Assembly (NCBI RefSeq): GCF_027532185.1
Contig: NZ_JAPZSV010000005.1
Span: 124,001-188,000 of the forward strand
DNA from: Hylemonella sp.
Lineage (GTDB): Bacteria > Pseudomonadota > Gammaproteobacteria > Burkholderiales > Burkholderiaceae_C
DNA length: 64,000 nucleotides
Direction: 5' to 3'
The first letter of the stretch is position 1. Every line of letters begins with the position of its first letter. The notes beneath the pieces are model-generated. The model was given only the letters and a program-made list of their open reading frames with translations, had not been told where the DNA came from and did not search any database. A program made the position numbers and the translations under genes. Positions 33,938 through 43,052 of this stretch are shown here, piece after piece.

Positions 33938-35542
33938 TCAGCTCAGCAGCAGAGGCGCGCCGCCGCGGCCCTGGCTTTCCAGGCGGAACTGGCGCACGAT
34001 CTGGGCCAGGCGGTCGGCCTGCTCGCGCATGGACTCGGCCGCGGCGGCCGACTCCTCCACCAGCGCGGCGTTCTGCTGCGTCATGCGGTCGATTTCCTGC
34101 ACCGAGGCGTTGACCTGGCCGATGCCACTGGACTGGCTGTCGGCGGCGATGGAAATCTCGCCAATGATGTCGCGCACGCGCTGCACACCGGCCACGATCT
34201 CCTGCATGACGCCGCCGGCCTCCTCGACCTGGCGCACGCCGCCGTCCACGGCCGTCACGCTGGCGCCGATCAGCGCCTTGATTTCCTTGGCGGCCTCGGC
34301 GCTGCGCCCGGCCAGGCTGCGCACCTCGCTGGCCACCACCGCAAAGCCGCGGCCCTGCTCGCCCGCGCGCGCCGCTTCCACTGCGGCGTTGAGCGCGAGG
34401 ATGTTGGTCTGGAAGGCGATGCCGTCGATCACGCCGATGATGTCGTTGATCTTGCGGCTGGACGCAGAGATGCTGTGCATGCTCTGTACCGCCTGCGTCA
34501 CCACCGAGCCGCCGCGCTGGGCGGCCTGCGAGGCCGTGGCCACGAGCTGGTTGGCCGTCTGCGCCGAGCTGGCGGTCTGCTGCACGTTGCCACTGAGTGC
34601 GCCGATGGAACTCACGGTGTGCTGCACATTGCCGGCCGTCTGCTCGGTGCGGCTGGACAGGTCCTGGTTGCCGGTGGCGATCTCGCGGCTGGCCGTGGCG
34701 ATGCTCTCGCCGGCCTCGCGCAGCTGGCTGACGATGCCCGAGAGGCTGTCGCGCATCTGCTCCAGCGCGCGCTGCAGGTCGGCCACCTCGTCGCGGCCGT
34801 CGACCTGCATGCGCTGCGAGAGATCGCCGCTGGCGATGGCCTGGGCCAGCTGACGCGCCTGCTCCAGCGGGCGGCAGATGGCCTGCATGTTCAGCAGGGT
34901 CAGCGGCACGACGATGGCCAGGGCCAGCACCACCAGAGCGGCGAAGATGAAGAGCATGCGGTCCAGCATGGCGTTGCGGCTGGCGTTGGACGCCTCGGCT
35001 TCGGCGCGCACAGCCTCGTCAATCTGGGTCAGCAGCTTGTCGGCCTCCTCGAACTCACCGGCGGCACGCGCGCTCATGCGGTTGGCGATGGTGGCCGTCT
35101 CGTAGGCGCTGTCCTCCAGCTGACGGGTGATGCCCGTGAACATGGTGCGGTAGCTCTTGAGGAAGGCGATCGCCTTGTCCAGCTGAGGACGGCGCTCTTC
35201 GGACAGCGCCGAGGAGAGATCGGCCGCCTTCTGCTCGACCTTCTGCATGTCGGCGTCCCAGCGCGTGCGGATCTGGCGGATCAGCTCCGGCTTCTCGTAC
35301 TGGATGATCATTTCCTTCTCGTAGCGCCGCACCTGGGCCATCTCGAAACGCAGGCTGGCCACACGGTCGACCACGGCCATGGACTCGTCGATGACCTCGG
35401 CGCTGAGCTGGTGGATGCGGAACATGCCGAACATGCCCGCACCACCGACGAGCAGCAGCAAAGCCAGCACGACGCCGATAGCGCCGATCATGCGGAAACG
35501 GACGGTGAACTGACGCATGAGGGCGAACAGCTTGGTGCTCAT
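33938..35542 (-). CDS. Methyl-accepting chemotaxis protein
   Basis: 534 residues. Membrane segments near 16-38 and 185-208 flank a periplasmic helical bundle of the Tar type with an EKEMI--YEKPELI stretch. A HAMP domain follows. The cytoplasmic signalling hairpin has the invariant [20 protein letters not shown] region near 370-405. No CheR-binding pentapeptide is present at the C terminus (it ends GGAPLLLS). The start at 35542 has AGGAGG just upstream. The ligand is unknown. No other che gene is in the window. Confidence 0.93.
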   Translation of the reverse strand: MSTKLFALMRQFTVRFRMIGAIGVVLALLLLVGGAGMFGMFRIHQLSAEVIDESMAVVDRVASLRFEMAQVRRYEKEMIIQYEKPELIRQIRTRWDADMQKVEQKAADLSSALSEERRPQLDKAIAFLKSYRTMFTGITRQLEDSAYETATIANRMSARAAGEFEEADKLLTQIDEAVRAEAEASNASRNAMLDRMLFIFAALVVLALAIVVPLTLLNMQAICRPLEQARQLAQAIASGDLSQRMQVDGRDEVADLQRALEQMRDSLSGIVSQLREAGESIATASREIATGNQDLSSRTEQTAGNVQHTVSSIGALSGNVQQTASSAQTANQLVATASQAAQRGGSVVTQAVQSMHSISASSRKINDIIGVIDGIAFQTNILALNAAVEAARAGEQGRGFAVVASEVRSLAGRSAEAAKEIKALIGASVTAVDGGVRQVEEAGGVMQEIVAGVQRVRDIIGEISIAADSQSSGIGQVNASVQEIDRMTQQNAALVEESAAAAESMREQADRLAQIVRQFRLESQGRGGAPLLLS

Positions 35543-35665
35543 GGGAACCTCCTCCTGAAGCCCGACTGTTGCGGGCACAACCTTGAAATTCTAGGGGGGC
35601 GCTCTCCTATGCTGCGGCGGTAATATCACGTAGAGACCGGGCTATTCCGGGCTTCTGCCCCGAAT

Positions 35666-37882
35666 TCAGGCCCCGGGCCGCCAGCGGCGCAGCAGCAAGG
35701 CGTTGCTCATCACGCTGACCGAGCTCAGAGCCATGGCCGCGCCGGCGATCACGGGGCTCAGGTAGCCCAGGGCCGCCAGCGGGATGCCGGCCACGTTGTA
35801 GATGAAGGCCCAGAACAGGTTCTGGCGGATCTTGGCCACCGTGCGGTCCGAGACCGAAAGCGCCCCCGCCACCAGCAGCGGGTCGCCACGCATCAGCGTG
35901 ATGCCGGCCGCGTGCATGGCCACATCCGTGCCATTGCCCATGGCCAGCCCCACATCGGCCGCGGCGAGGGCCGGTGCGTCGTTCACGCCATCGCCGACCA
36001 TGGCGACAACATGGCCGCCCTGTTTCAATTCCATGACACGAGCTGCCTTGTCACCGGGCAACACCTCGGCCAGCACCTCGCCGTCCTCTGGCCGCAGGCC
36101 CAGGCGTCGCGCCATGGCCTCGGCCGCGCCGCGGTTGTCGCCCGAGATCATCACGGTGCGGATGCCGCGCGCACGCAACGCCGCCAGCGCCTCCTTGGCC
36201 CCGGGCTTGGGCTCGTCGCCGAAAGCCAGCAGGGCGCGCAGGGTCAGGCCGTCGGTGGTGCGTTCCACCAGGGCAGAGACGGTGGCGCCCTGCTGCTGCA
36301 ACTCAGCCGCACGCGCTGCCAGCGGGCCCAGGCCCACCCGCAACTCGTCCATCCAGCGCAGGCTACCGACCAGATAGCTCTGCACGCCCACCTCGCCCTC
36401 GCTGCCGCGCCCGGGCACGGCGCGCACGTTGTCCGGCGCCTCGATCACGATGCCGCGGACCTGGGCGGCTTGTACGACCGCACGGGCCAGCGGATGCTCG
36501 CTGCCGCTCTGAAGGCTGGCGGCGGCGGCCAGCAGGCGGGCCTCGTCCACGCCGGGCACCACCTCGAAGGCGGTCAGGCGCGGCTGGCCCACGGTCAGCG
36601 TGCCGGTCTTGTCGAAGGCCACGGTATCGACGCGGTGCGCGATCTCCAGCGCCTGCGCGTCCTTGATCAGGATGCCGTGCTTCGCGGCCACGCCTGTGCC
36701 GGCCATGATCGCCGCGGGCGTGGCCAGGCCCAGGGCACAGGGGCAGGCGATGACCAGCACGGCCACGGCGTGGATCACGGCATGCTCCATGGGATGGCCG
36801 GCCAGCAACCAGCCCACCAGGGTGGCCAGCGCGATCAGCAGCACCACAGGCACGAAGATCGCCGAGACCTGGTCCACCAGGCGCTGGATCGGCGCCTTGG
36901 CCGCCTGGGCGTCCTCGACCAGGCGGATGATGCGCGCAAGCACGGTCTCGCTGCCCACGGCCGCGACCTGCATCACCACCCGACCCTCGCCGTTGATCGA
37001 GCCCCCGGTCAGGCGCTCGCCGGCATCCTTGGCCACGGGGAGGGGCTCGCCCGTCAGCATGGATTCGTCGACTTGCGTGTGGCCTTCGAGCAGGATGCCG
37101 TCCACCGGGAAGCGTTCGCCCGGCCTTACCACCAGCCGGTCGCCCACCAGCACCTCGGCCACGGGCACATCCACCTCGCCCTCCGGGCCCATCAGGTGAG
37201 CGATATCGGGCCGCAAGGCATGCAGGGCGCGGATGGCCGCGGTGGTCTGACGCTTGGCCCGTGCTTCCAGCCACTTTCCCAGCAGCACCAGGGTCACGAC
37301 CACGGCCGAGGCCTCGAAATAGAGGTGCGGCATGCCGTCGTGGCCCGCAAACAGCCAGAGCCAGACCGAGAGCGCCCAGCCCGCCGTGGTCCCGATGGCC
37401 ACCAGCAGGTCCATATTGCCCGTGCGGGCCTTGAGGGCGTGCCAGCCTGCCACGTAGAAGCGCGCGCCCAGGATGAACTGCACCGGCGTGGCCAGCAGGA
37501 ACTGGGCCCAGGCCGGCAGCATCCAGTGCTGGCCGAAGAGATCACCCACCATCGGTACGACCAGAGGCAGGGACAGGGCCAGGCCGATGGCCACGGGCGC
37601 AAACCCCGCCCAGGGGGAGGCGTCCTGCTCCTTGTCCAGCGCATCGGCCGCGCGTGGCTCGTAGCCGGCATCGCGCACCGCGCGGCGCAGGCGGGCTTCG
37701 ATCTGTTCCGAGGGCTGATAGCTCACGCGCGCCGACTCGGTGGCCAGGTTGACCGTGGCGTCCGACACGCCGGGCACCTTCTTCAGCGCCTTTTCGACGC
37801 GGCTCACGCAGGACGCACAGGTCATGCCGCCGATGCCAAGATCCAGGGTGGCGGAGGAAATGGGGGTGGAGGTGGTGTTCAT
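35666..37882 (-). CDS. copA: Copper-exporting P1B-type ATPase CopA
   Basis: 738 residues with one N-terminal HMA domain (GMTCASC, Cys22 and Cys25). The membrane CPC motif in [14 protein letters not shown] lies near 380, the phosphorylation site DKTGTLT near 424, and [10 protein letters not shown] and the TGE motif of the actuator domain are present. The CPC motif and HMA pattern indicate Cu(I) export. It is divergent from copZ-cueR, with a CueR-type operator between its start and the intergenic midpoint. Confidence 0.96.
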   Translation of the reverse strand: MNTTSTPISSATLDLGIGGMTCASCVSRVEKALKKVPGVSDATVNLATESARVSYQPSEQIEARLRRAVRDAGYEPRAADALDKEQDASPWAGFAPVAIGLALSLPLVVPMVGDLFGQHWMLPAWAQFLLATPVQFILGARFYVAGWHALKARTGNMDLLVAIGTTAGWALSVWLWLFAGHDGMPHLYFEASAVVVTLVLLGKWLEARAKRQTTAAIRALHALRPDIAHLMGPEGEVDVPVAEVLVGDRLVVRPGERFPVDGILLEGHTQVDESMLTGEPLPVAKDAGERLTGGSINGEGRVVMQVAAVGSETVLARIIRLVEDAQAAKAPIQRLVDQVSAIFVPVVLLIALATLVGWLLAGHPMEHAVIHAVAVLVIACPCALGLATPAAIMAGTGVAAKHGILIKDAQALEIAHRVDTVAFDKTGTLTVGQPRLTAFEVVPGVDEARLLAAAASLQSGSEHPLARAVVQAAQVRGIVIEAPDNVRAVPGRGSEGEVGVQSYLVGSLRWMDELRVGLGPLAARAAELQQQGATVSALVERTTDGLTLRALLAFGDEPKPGAKEALAALRARGIRTVMISGDNRGAAEAMARRLGLRPEDGEVLAEVLPGDKAARVMELKQGGHVVAMVGDGVNDAPALAAADVGLAMGNGTDVAMHAAGITLMRGDPLLVAGALSVSDRTVAKIRQNLFWAFIYNVAGIPLAALGYLSPVIAGAAMALSSVSVMSNALLLRRWRPGA

Positions 37883-37888
37883 GCCGTG

Positions 37889-37919
37889 ATCGTGAACCTT
37901 GCCATCATGGCAGGGTCAA
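37889..37919 (-). promoter_or_regulatory. CueR-type operator-promoter of copA
   Basis: Read on the minus strand, TTGACC (-35) is followed by a 19-bp spacer and CACGAT (-10). The spacer holds the dyad ACCTTGCCAT / ATGGCAGGGT (one mismatch). The elongated spacer with an internal dyad is the MerR-family activation design. It ends 7 bp before the copA start. Confidence 0.8.
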
Positions 37920-37969
37920 GCCTTGCGCCAGATCAACCTTGCTGCAGAAAAGGTTGTTGTTCCTGGCGA

Positions 37970-38000
37970 TTGACCTTCCCATGGGGGCAAGGTCCAGCAT
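37970..38000 (+). promoter_or_regulatory. CueR-type operator-promoter of copZ-cueR
   Basis: TTGACC (-35) at 37970, a 19-bp spacer and CAGCAT (-10) ending at 38000. The perfect dyad arms GACCTT and AAGGTC (37972-37994) match the known CueR/CopA operator form. The -10 hexamer is weak, as expected for an activator-dependent promoter. Confidence 0.8.
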
Positions 38001-38036
38001 ATGCTCATGTCCAACCCTGCTCACGGAGCACCCACC

Positions 38037-38234
38037 ATGAACCAGACCTTCACCGTCACCGGCATGACCTGCGGCCACTGCGAGAAATCCGTCACCCGCG
38101 CGCTCAAACAACTCGACCCCCAGGCCGAAGTGAAGATCGACCGCAGCAAGAACCTCGTCGAGGTGCAGTCGCAGCAGCCGCGCGCAGCCCTGGCCCAGGC
38201 CATCGCCGACGAGGGCTACGCCGTCGCCGCCTGA
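38037..38234 (+). CDS. copZ: Copper chaperone CopZ (HMA domain)
   Basis: 65 residues made of one HMA domain with MTCGHC (Cys12, Cys15) and the usual K-LVEV---QP pattern. It shuttles Cu(I) to CopA or to regulators. GGAG lies eight bases before the start; an in-frame upstream ATG at 38001 would overlap the promoter and is rejected. The cueR gene starts 7 bp downstream. Confidence 0.93.
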   Translation: MNQTFTVTGMTCGHCEKSVTRALKQLDPQAEVKIDRSKNLVEVQSQQPRAALAQAIADEGYAVAA

Positions 38235-38241
38235 AGCCGCC

Positions 38242-38664
38242 ATGAACCGGATCGCCTGGCCCGTCAACATCGGCACCGCCGCCGAGCTCTCGGGCATCTC
38301 GGCGAAGATGGTGCGGCACTACGAGGCGCTGGGGCTGTTGCCGCGCGTCACGCGCACCGACAGCGGCTACCGCCAGTACAGCGAGGCCGAGGTCCACACC
38401 CTGCGCTTCATCAAGCGTGCGCGCGACCTCGGCTTTTCCATGGCCGAGATCGGCGAGCTCGTGGCGCTGTGGCAGAACCGGCGCCGCACCAGCGCCAGCG
38501 TCAAGCGCGTGGCACAGAAGCACGTGGACGAGCTGGCCGCGCGCATCGCCGCCATGCAGGCCATGCAGCGCACTCTGGGCCATCTGCTGCACCACTGCCA
38601 TGGCGACGAGCGGCCTGACTGCCCCATCCTCGACGACCTGTCAGGCCGTTCCATGAGCGCTTGA
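38242..38664 (+). CDS. cueR: Copper-responsive MerR family regulator CueR
   Basis: 140 residues. The N-terminal MerR helix-turn-helix has IGTAAELSGISAKMVRHYEALGLLP and RT-SGYR-Y. After a dimerisation helix come two cysteines eight residues apart in CHGDERPDCPIL (Cys119 and Cys127), the spacing that binds Cu(I) in CueR (Cys112/Cys120 in E. coli). It likely activates both copA and copZ-cueR from the two operators at 37889-38000. Confidence 0.95.
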   Translation: MNRIAWPVNIGTAAELSGISAKMVRHYEALGLLPRVTRTDSGYRQYSEAEVHTLRFIKRARDLGFSMAEIGELVALWQNRRRTSASVKRVAQKHVDELAARIAAMQAMQRTLGHLLHHCHGDERPDCPILDDLSGRSMSA

Positions 38665-38719
38665 CGAGCGAAGCCGGAACGCCCATCATGATTTTTTCAC
38701 CCCTCCCAGGAGTTGCACC

Positions 38720-38920
38720 ATGAAGACCAATATCGGCAATATCGAGCGTGGCATCCGCGTCGTGGGCGGCCTCGTGCTGGTGGCCCTCGCCGCCACAGGC
38801 ACCGTCGGCTGGTGGGGCTGGCTGGGCCTGCTGCCCATGGCCACGGGCCTCATGGGCTGGTGCCCGCCCTATGCCCTGCTGGGCATCAACACCTGCAAGG
38901 TCAAGGGACCCCAGACCTGA
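38720..38920 (+). CDS. DUF2892 small membrane protein
   Basis: 66 residues. MKTNIGNIERGIRVVGGLVLVAL, then WWGWLGLLPMATGLMGWCPPYALLGINTC, gives two hydrophobic helices with the GWCP-Y-LLGI--C ending characteristic of DUF2892 (YgaP membrane-domain-like) proteins. The family is often near sulfur-transfer or metal genes. An AGGAGTTGCACC ribosome site precedes it. It follows cueR by 55 bp and may belong to the copper unit. Confidence 0.85.
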   Translation: MKTNIGNIERGIRVVGGLVLVALAATGTVGWWGWLGLLPMATGLMGWCPPYALLGINTCKVKGPQT

Positions 38921-38981
38921 AGCGGGCAAAAACGGGCGGGCTGTGGTTCAATGAAGACCACGTTCCTTCCGCAACGCCCGC

Positions 38982-39908
38982 TTGAATCCAGACCTGCCAA
39001 CCCAGCTGCTGGGCTGTCTCGATGAGGCCGCCACCGGGATCGGCTTGTTCGATCCCGAGGATCGTTTGCGCTACGCCAACCGCTACTTCCGCGAGGCCTA
39101 TGCACTGGATGCGGACAGCACGCCCTCGTGGGAGGAAATGATGCGGCGCTGCCACCGCGAACGCGTGGGGCTGCTGATCGAAACCGATGACATCGAGGCC
39201 TGGCTGACCCGTGTACGCCAGACGCGCCGGCAACTGCCCAGGCGCTGCTTCGAGTCCGACCTGGCCGATGGCCGCTGGATGCGCGTGACCGAGACCTTGC
39301 ACCCCGGCGGCTGGGTCCTGGCCGTGACCACCGACGTCACGGCCCTCAAGGTCAACGAGTCCACCTTGCGTCAGGCCCGCGACGAAGCCCTGCGCCTGTC
39401 TGTCACGGACGCGCTCACCGGCCTGCACAACCGCCGCCACGTCTTCGAACGCCTGGGCGAACTCTTTGTTGCGGCCCGCCAAATGCGCTATCCGCTGGCC
39501 GTGGCCGTGATCGACCTGGATCACTTCAAGAACGTCAACGACGCCCATGGCCACGGGGTCGGTGACCAGGTCCTGCAGCACTTCGCGCGTGTGCTGCGGC
39601 AGGCCCTGCGGCCGCAGGATCTGGTGGGCCGCATCGGCGGCGAAGAGTTCTTGCTGGCCCTGCCCAACACCGAACCCCAGGGGGTCCGCCAAGTGCTGCA
39701 CCGGCTGCGTACCAGCCTGGCGGCGGACCCGCCGGTCGCGGCGCTGCCCCAGCTGCGCACCACCTTCTCCAGCGGCGTGGCCCATGCCCTGCCCGACGAC
39801 AGCGTGCACACGCTGTGGACCCGGGCCGACCGCGCGCTTTACCGGGCCAAGGCCGCAGGCCGCGGCGTCGACCTTGATGACGATACGGTCACCGGCTTTG
39901 CGGTGTAA
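38982..39908 (+). CDS. PAS-GGDEF diguanylate cyclase
   Basis: 308 residues from a TTG start; an in-frame stop 30 bp upstream rules out a longer frame, and no ATG gives the full PAS domain. A PAS-like unit (about 10-115: GIGLFDPEDRLRYANRYFREAY) precedes a GGDEF domain (about 135-300). The active-site motif RIGGEEF lies near 219 with an RPQD inhibitory site just upstream, so cyclase activity with product inhibition is expected. It is probably cytoplasmic; no membrane segment is visible. Confidence 0.9.
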   Translation: MNPDLPTQLLGCLDEAATGIGLFDPEDRLRYANRYFREAYALDADSTPSWEEMMRRCHRERVGLLIETDDIEAWLTRVRQTRRQLPRRCFESDLADGRWMRVTETLHPGGWVLAVTTDVTALKVNESTLRQARDEALRLSVTDALTGLHNRRHVFERLGELFVAARQMRYPLAVAVIDLDHFKNVNDAHGHGVGDQVLQHFARVLRQALRPQDLVGRIGGEEFLLALPNTEPQGVRQVLHRLRTSLAADPPVAALPQLRTTFSSGVAHALPDDSVHTLWTRADRALYRAKAAGRGVDLDDDTVTGFAV

Positions 39909-39915
39909 TTTGCGC

Positions 39916-40791
39916 ATGGACTCCACCCCCGTCACCACCTCGCGTCGCGTCGAACGCCTGGTCACCGGCCAGCCCACCACCGACGGCGCCGGCGTCAAGC
40001 TGCTGCGCGTGCTCACCCAGGACCTGCAGCGCCGCCTGGACCCTTTCCTGATGCTGGACAACTTCGCCAGCGACAACCCCGACGACTACATCGCCGGCTT
40101 TCCCAACCACCCGCACCGCGGCTTCGAGACCGTGACCTACATGATCGCCGGCCGCATGCGGCATCGCGACAGCGCAGGGCATGAAGGTCTGCTGCAAAAC
40201 GGCGGCGTGCAGTGGATGACGGCCGGCCGCGGCCTGATCCACAGCGAGCTGCCCGAGCAGGAAGAGGGCGTGATGGAGGGCTTTCAGCTCTGGCTCAACC
40301 TGCCCGGGCGCGACAAGATGGGCCCGCCGGGCTACCGCGACATCCAAAGCGCCGAGATTCCCGAGTTCACGGCGCCCGAGGGCGTGCAGGTGCGCCTGAT
40401 CGCCGGCCGCAGCCATGGCCACACGGGCGCGATGGACCGGCCCGTCGACGCCTGGCCCACGGATCCGCACTACCTTGATCTGCACTTCCCCGCGGGTGGC
40501 GCCGTGTTCGCCCAGCCCCTGCCGTCCGAGTACAACGCCTTCGTCTACACCTACCGAGGCAGTGTGCGCATCGGCGAGACCGTGGTACCTCGCGGCCAGA
40601 TGGCCATCCTGGGCAATGAGGGGAACGGCGTTCAGCTCCAGGGCCTGCCCGGTGACACACCGGCACGCGCGCTGCTGATCGCCGGGCGGCCGCTGCGCGA
40701 ACCCATCGCCCAGTACGGCCCCTTCGTGATGAACACGCGCGAACAGCTCATCGAGGCGGTGGAGGATTTCCAGAACGGCCGCCTGGCCTGA
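39916..40791 (+). CDS. Pirin family protein
   Basis: 291 residues. The pirin N-terminal cupin has the metal-binding NHPHRGFETVTYMI, GGVQWMTAGRGLIHSE with further ligands, and a C-terminal cupin half. Pirins bind iron and some oxidise quercetin; the true role in bacteria varies. The start at 39916 lies 7 bp after the cyclase stop. It is the last gene before a 119-bp gap with a hairpin. Confidence 0.92.
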   Translation: MDSTPVTTSRRVERLVTGQPTTDGAGVKLLRVLTQDLQRRLDPFLMLDNFASDNPDDYIAGFPNHPHRGFETVTYMIAGRMRHRDSAGHEGLLQNGGVQWMTAGRGLIHSELPEQEEGVMEGFQLWLNLPGRDKMGPPGYRDIQSAEIPEFTAPEGVQVRLIAGRSHGHTGAMDRPVDAWPTDPHYLDLHFPAGGAVFAQPLPSEYNAFVYTYRGSVRIGETVVPRGQMAILGNEGNGVQLQGLPGDTPARALLIAGRPLREPIAQYGPFVMNTREQLIEAVEDFQNGRLA

Positions 40792-40862
40792 CACCCGGGG
40801 TCGGCATTCTTTACACAGGCGACGCACAGCCTCATGCCCGCGATACACAGCGGGCCCAGACT

Positions 40863-40884
40863 GCAGACATCCCGTGATGTCTGC
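40863..40884. repeat. Perfect 9-bp inverted repeat upstream of the Spy-like gene
   Basis: GCAGACATC-CCGT-GATGTCTGC lies 26 bp before the start at 40911. There is no T-tract after it, so it is unlikely to be a terminator. It may be an operator or a 5' UTR hairpin. Confidence 0.5.
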
Positions 40885-40910
40885 ACGGGTCTTCTGTGAA
40901 AGGATCACAC

Positions 40911-41399
40911 ATGAGCAAGCATTTCAAACCCGCCGTCCTGGCCGCCATCCTGACCACTTCCGCCTTGGCCGTGCTGGCCCAGCCCGCCGGCAGCCCGCCA
41001 CCGGAAGGCGGCCCCGGCATGCAGCAGAGCGAGTCCGAGCACCGCGCGCACCGGCAGGAGCGCATGAAGGCCCACATGGCCCAACGCGCCGCCGAACTCA
41101 AGGCCGACCTCAAGCTCACGCCCGAGCAGGAAAGCGGCTGGAACGCCTATCTCGCCGCCATGAAGCCCCCGGCCCCTGCGGCCCGGCCTCAGCGCGACGA
41201 CATCGCCAAGCTCAGCACACCCGAGCGTCTGGACAAGATGCGTGAAATGCGCCAGCAGCGCGAAGCCGAGTTCGACAAGCGCGACGCCGCCACGCGCAGC
41301 TTCTACGCCAGTCTGAGCGCCGAGCAGAAGAAAACCTTCGACGCGCGTACCGCCCGTCCCATGCACGAGGAAGGCCGGCGCCACCACGGCCCGCGTTAA
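40911..41399 (+). CDS. Spy/CpxP-like periplasmic protein (LTXXQ)
   Basis: 162 residues with a signal peptide (about 1-24, ending ALAVLAQ). The mature part is helical and highly charged, with LKLTPEQESGW and a second SAEQKKTFD segment that match the LTXXQ motif of Spy/CpxP proteins. These are periplasmic chaperones or stress sensors, in some species metal-responsive. AAGGAT precedes the start. The C-terminal end EEGRRHHGPR is His/Arg-rich and could bind metal, which is speculative. Confidence 0.85.
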   Translation: MSKHFKPAVLAAILTTSALAVLAQPAGSPPPEGGPGMQQSESEHRAHRQERMKAHMAQRAAELKADLKLTPEQESGWNAYLAAMKPPAPAARPQRDDIAKLSTPERLDKMREMRQQREAEFDKRDAATRSFYASLSAEQKKTFDARTARPMHEEGRRHHGPR

Positions 41400-41408
41400 A
41401 GTCGGGGC

Positions 41409-42236
41409 ATGAACCCAGCCAGCGCAGCCCCCGGCACCATCCGCACCGTCGGTCTGGAGCGCCCGCTGCGCTGGCTGGTGCAAGGCTGGCATGACAGCCG
41501 GCGCTGCGGGGGTGTGAGCTTTGCGCACGGTCTGGCACTGACGCTGTTCGGCCAGCTGCTGCTGCTTGTGGCGCACCACCAGTTCTGGCTGCTGGCCGGT
41601 GCCTTCTCGGGTCTGCTGGTCGTGGGGCCGGTCCTGGCGACCGGTCTCTACGCCCTGAGCCGCGCCGTCGAGCGCGGCGAAACGGTTTCCTGGCGCCTGG
41701 TGCTGCAGACCTGGCTGAGCTGGCGTCGCCACGGCAGCAGCCCGGACGGCAAGGACTGGCGCCTGGTGCGCTTTGGCCTGCTGCTGGGCCTGGCCGGCAC
41801 CGGCTGGGTGCTCACATCCGCCGCACTCATCACCCTGCTGTCACCGGTGCCCATCGAGCAGCCGATGGATTTCCTGCGCCACGTGGTGCTGGCGCGTGAC
41901 CACTGGCTGTTCGAACTCTGGCTGGCCCTGGGCGGTTTGATGGTGGCGCCCATCTTTGCCTCCAGCGCCGTGGCCCTGCCGCTGTTGCTGGACCGGCGCG
42001 TGAGCGTGCTGCAGGCCGTGATCACGAGCTGGGAGGCGGTGCTGCGCAACCCTGGGCCCCTGGCCCTGTGGGCCGCGCTCATCATGGGTCTGACCCTGCT
42101 GGGCCTACTGACGGCGCTGCTCGGGCTCATCGTCGTCATGCCCGTGCTGGGTCATGCCAGCTGGCACGCCTACCGCGAGCTGGTCGACGCCTCGGCTTGG
42201 CCCGAGCGCTCCGCGGCCGAGCCAGGACGCCCCTGA
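41409..42236 (+). CDS. DUF2189 membrane protein
   Basis: 275 residues with about six membrane segments and the DUF2189 features (LRWLVQGWHDSRRCGGVSFAHG, GPVLATGLYALSRAVERGE, and LPLLLDRRVSVLQAVITSWEAV). The family is found in proteobacteria and has been linked loosely with cytochrome oxidase annotation; its function is unknown. It starts 9 bp after the Spy-like stop, and its stop overlaps the next ATG. Confidence 0.85.
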   Translation: MNPASAAPGTIRTVGLERPLRWLVQGWHDSRRCGGVSFAHGLALTLFGQLLLLVAHHQFWLLAGAFSGLLVVGPVLATGLYALSRAVERGETVSWRLVLQTWLSWRRHGSSPDGKDWRLVRFGLLLGLAGTGWVLTSAALITLLSPVPIEQPMDFLRHVVLARDHWLFELWLALGGLMVAPIFASSAVALPLLLDRRVSVLQAVITSWEAVLRNPGPLALWAALIMGLTLLGLLTALLGLIVVMPVLGHASWHAYRELVDASAWPERSAAEPGRP

Positions 42237-42445
42237 TGTTCGGCTACACCGAGGAGCAGATCGCCGCCTTCGGCCTGAGCTTCGGCGTGGGCGCCTTCAT
42301 GCTCTACATGCTGTTCATCATCGCCCAGCTGGCGTGGGAATCGAAGGCCGGACGCTTCGGGACCTTTGTGCTCTTCCTGGGCCTGGCTTTCGGCATGGTG
42401 GGCTTTGCCGCCAAGTTCGTGATCCAGTGGGTCCTCGAAAAGTAG
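42236..42445 (+). CDS. DUF2788 small membrane protein
   Basis: 69 residues. MFGYTEEQIAAFGLSFGVGAFMLYMLFIIAQLAW and a second hydrophobic helix match DUF2788, a family of small two-segment membrane proteins in beta- and gammaproteobacteria with unknown function. The ATG overlaps the preceding gene's TGA by one base, so translation is coupled. It is convergent with the NnrU-like gene, with a 3-bp gap. Confidence 0.88.
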   Translation: MFGYTEEQIAAFGLSFGVGAFMLYMLFIIAQLAWESKAGRFGTFVLFLGLAFGMVGFAAKFVIQWVLEK

Positions 42446-42448
42446 CCT

Positions 42449-43027
42449 TCAACCGAAGGGCTTGATACCGATCAACAGGCCGTGCAGGCCGAAGGCAAAC
42501 GCTGCCCAGCCCGCCACGCCCAGCAGCAGCGTGATGACCGTCGCGAGGGCCTTGCCGGGCGGGTACACCACGCCCTCTCGACGGTCGCGCCGGCGCGAGA
42601 TCGCGTAGTTGGCAACTGCCCAGAGCAGAAAGGCGCCGAACAGCAGCAGATGCGCCAGCATGCCCGTGGCCAACAGATGAGCCAGGGCCCAGGCCTTGAC
42701 GCCCAGCACCATCGGGTGACCCAGCCGCGCCTTGAGGTGGTTACCCGGCACATAGGCCGCCGCCACCAGGATGAAGGCCAGCAGGGTCAGCATGGATGCC
42801 GCGTGCCGCATGCCCGTCGGCGGGCTCCAGAGCAGCATGGGCTGCTCACGCGCCAGGTCGAAGCCCCAGGCCACCATTGCCAGCCCGATCAGCGACAGTA
42901 GCGAGTACAGGCCTTTCCAGGTGCCCTCGCCCAGCTGCCCGCGCATGCGCTCGCGCCACGCAGGCGCCAGCATGCGCAGCGAATGCACGCCCAGAAAAAT
43001 CACGAGCCCGGCGATCAACAGCATCAT
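42449..43027 (-). CDS. NnrU family membrane protein
   Basis: 192 residues with about six membrane segments. FLGVHSLRMLAPAWRERMRGQLGEGTWKGLYSLLSLIGL and HPMVLGVKAWALAHLLATG are typical of NnrU proteins. These relate to nitric-oxide/nitrite metabolism and to a carotenoid cis-trans isomerase (Z-ISO) family. No denitrification gene is nearby. AGGAG-like bases (AAAGGAGCAG) precede the start. Confidence 0.88.
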   Translation of the reverse strand: MMLLIAGLVIFLGVHSLRMLAPAWRERMRGQLGEGTWKGLYSLLSLIGLAMVAWGFDLAREQPMLLWSPPTGMRHAASMLTLLAFILVAAAYVPGNHLKARLGHPMVLGVKAWALAHLLATGMLAHLLLFGAFLLWAVANYAISRRRDRREGVVYPPGKALATVITLLLGVAGWAAFAFGLHGLLIGIKPFG

Positions 43028-43052
43028 GGTCTGCTCCTTTGTCTGAGTGTCT

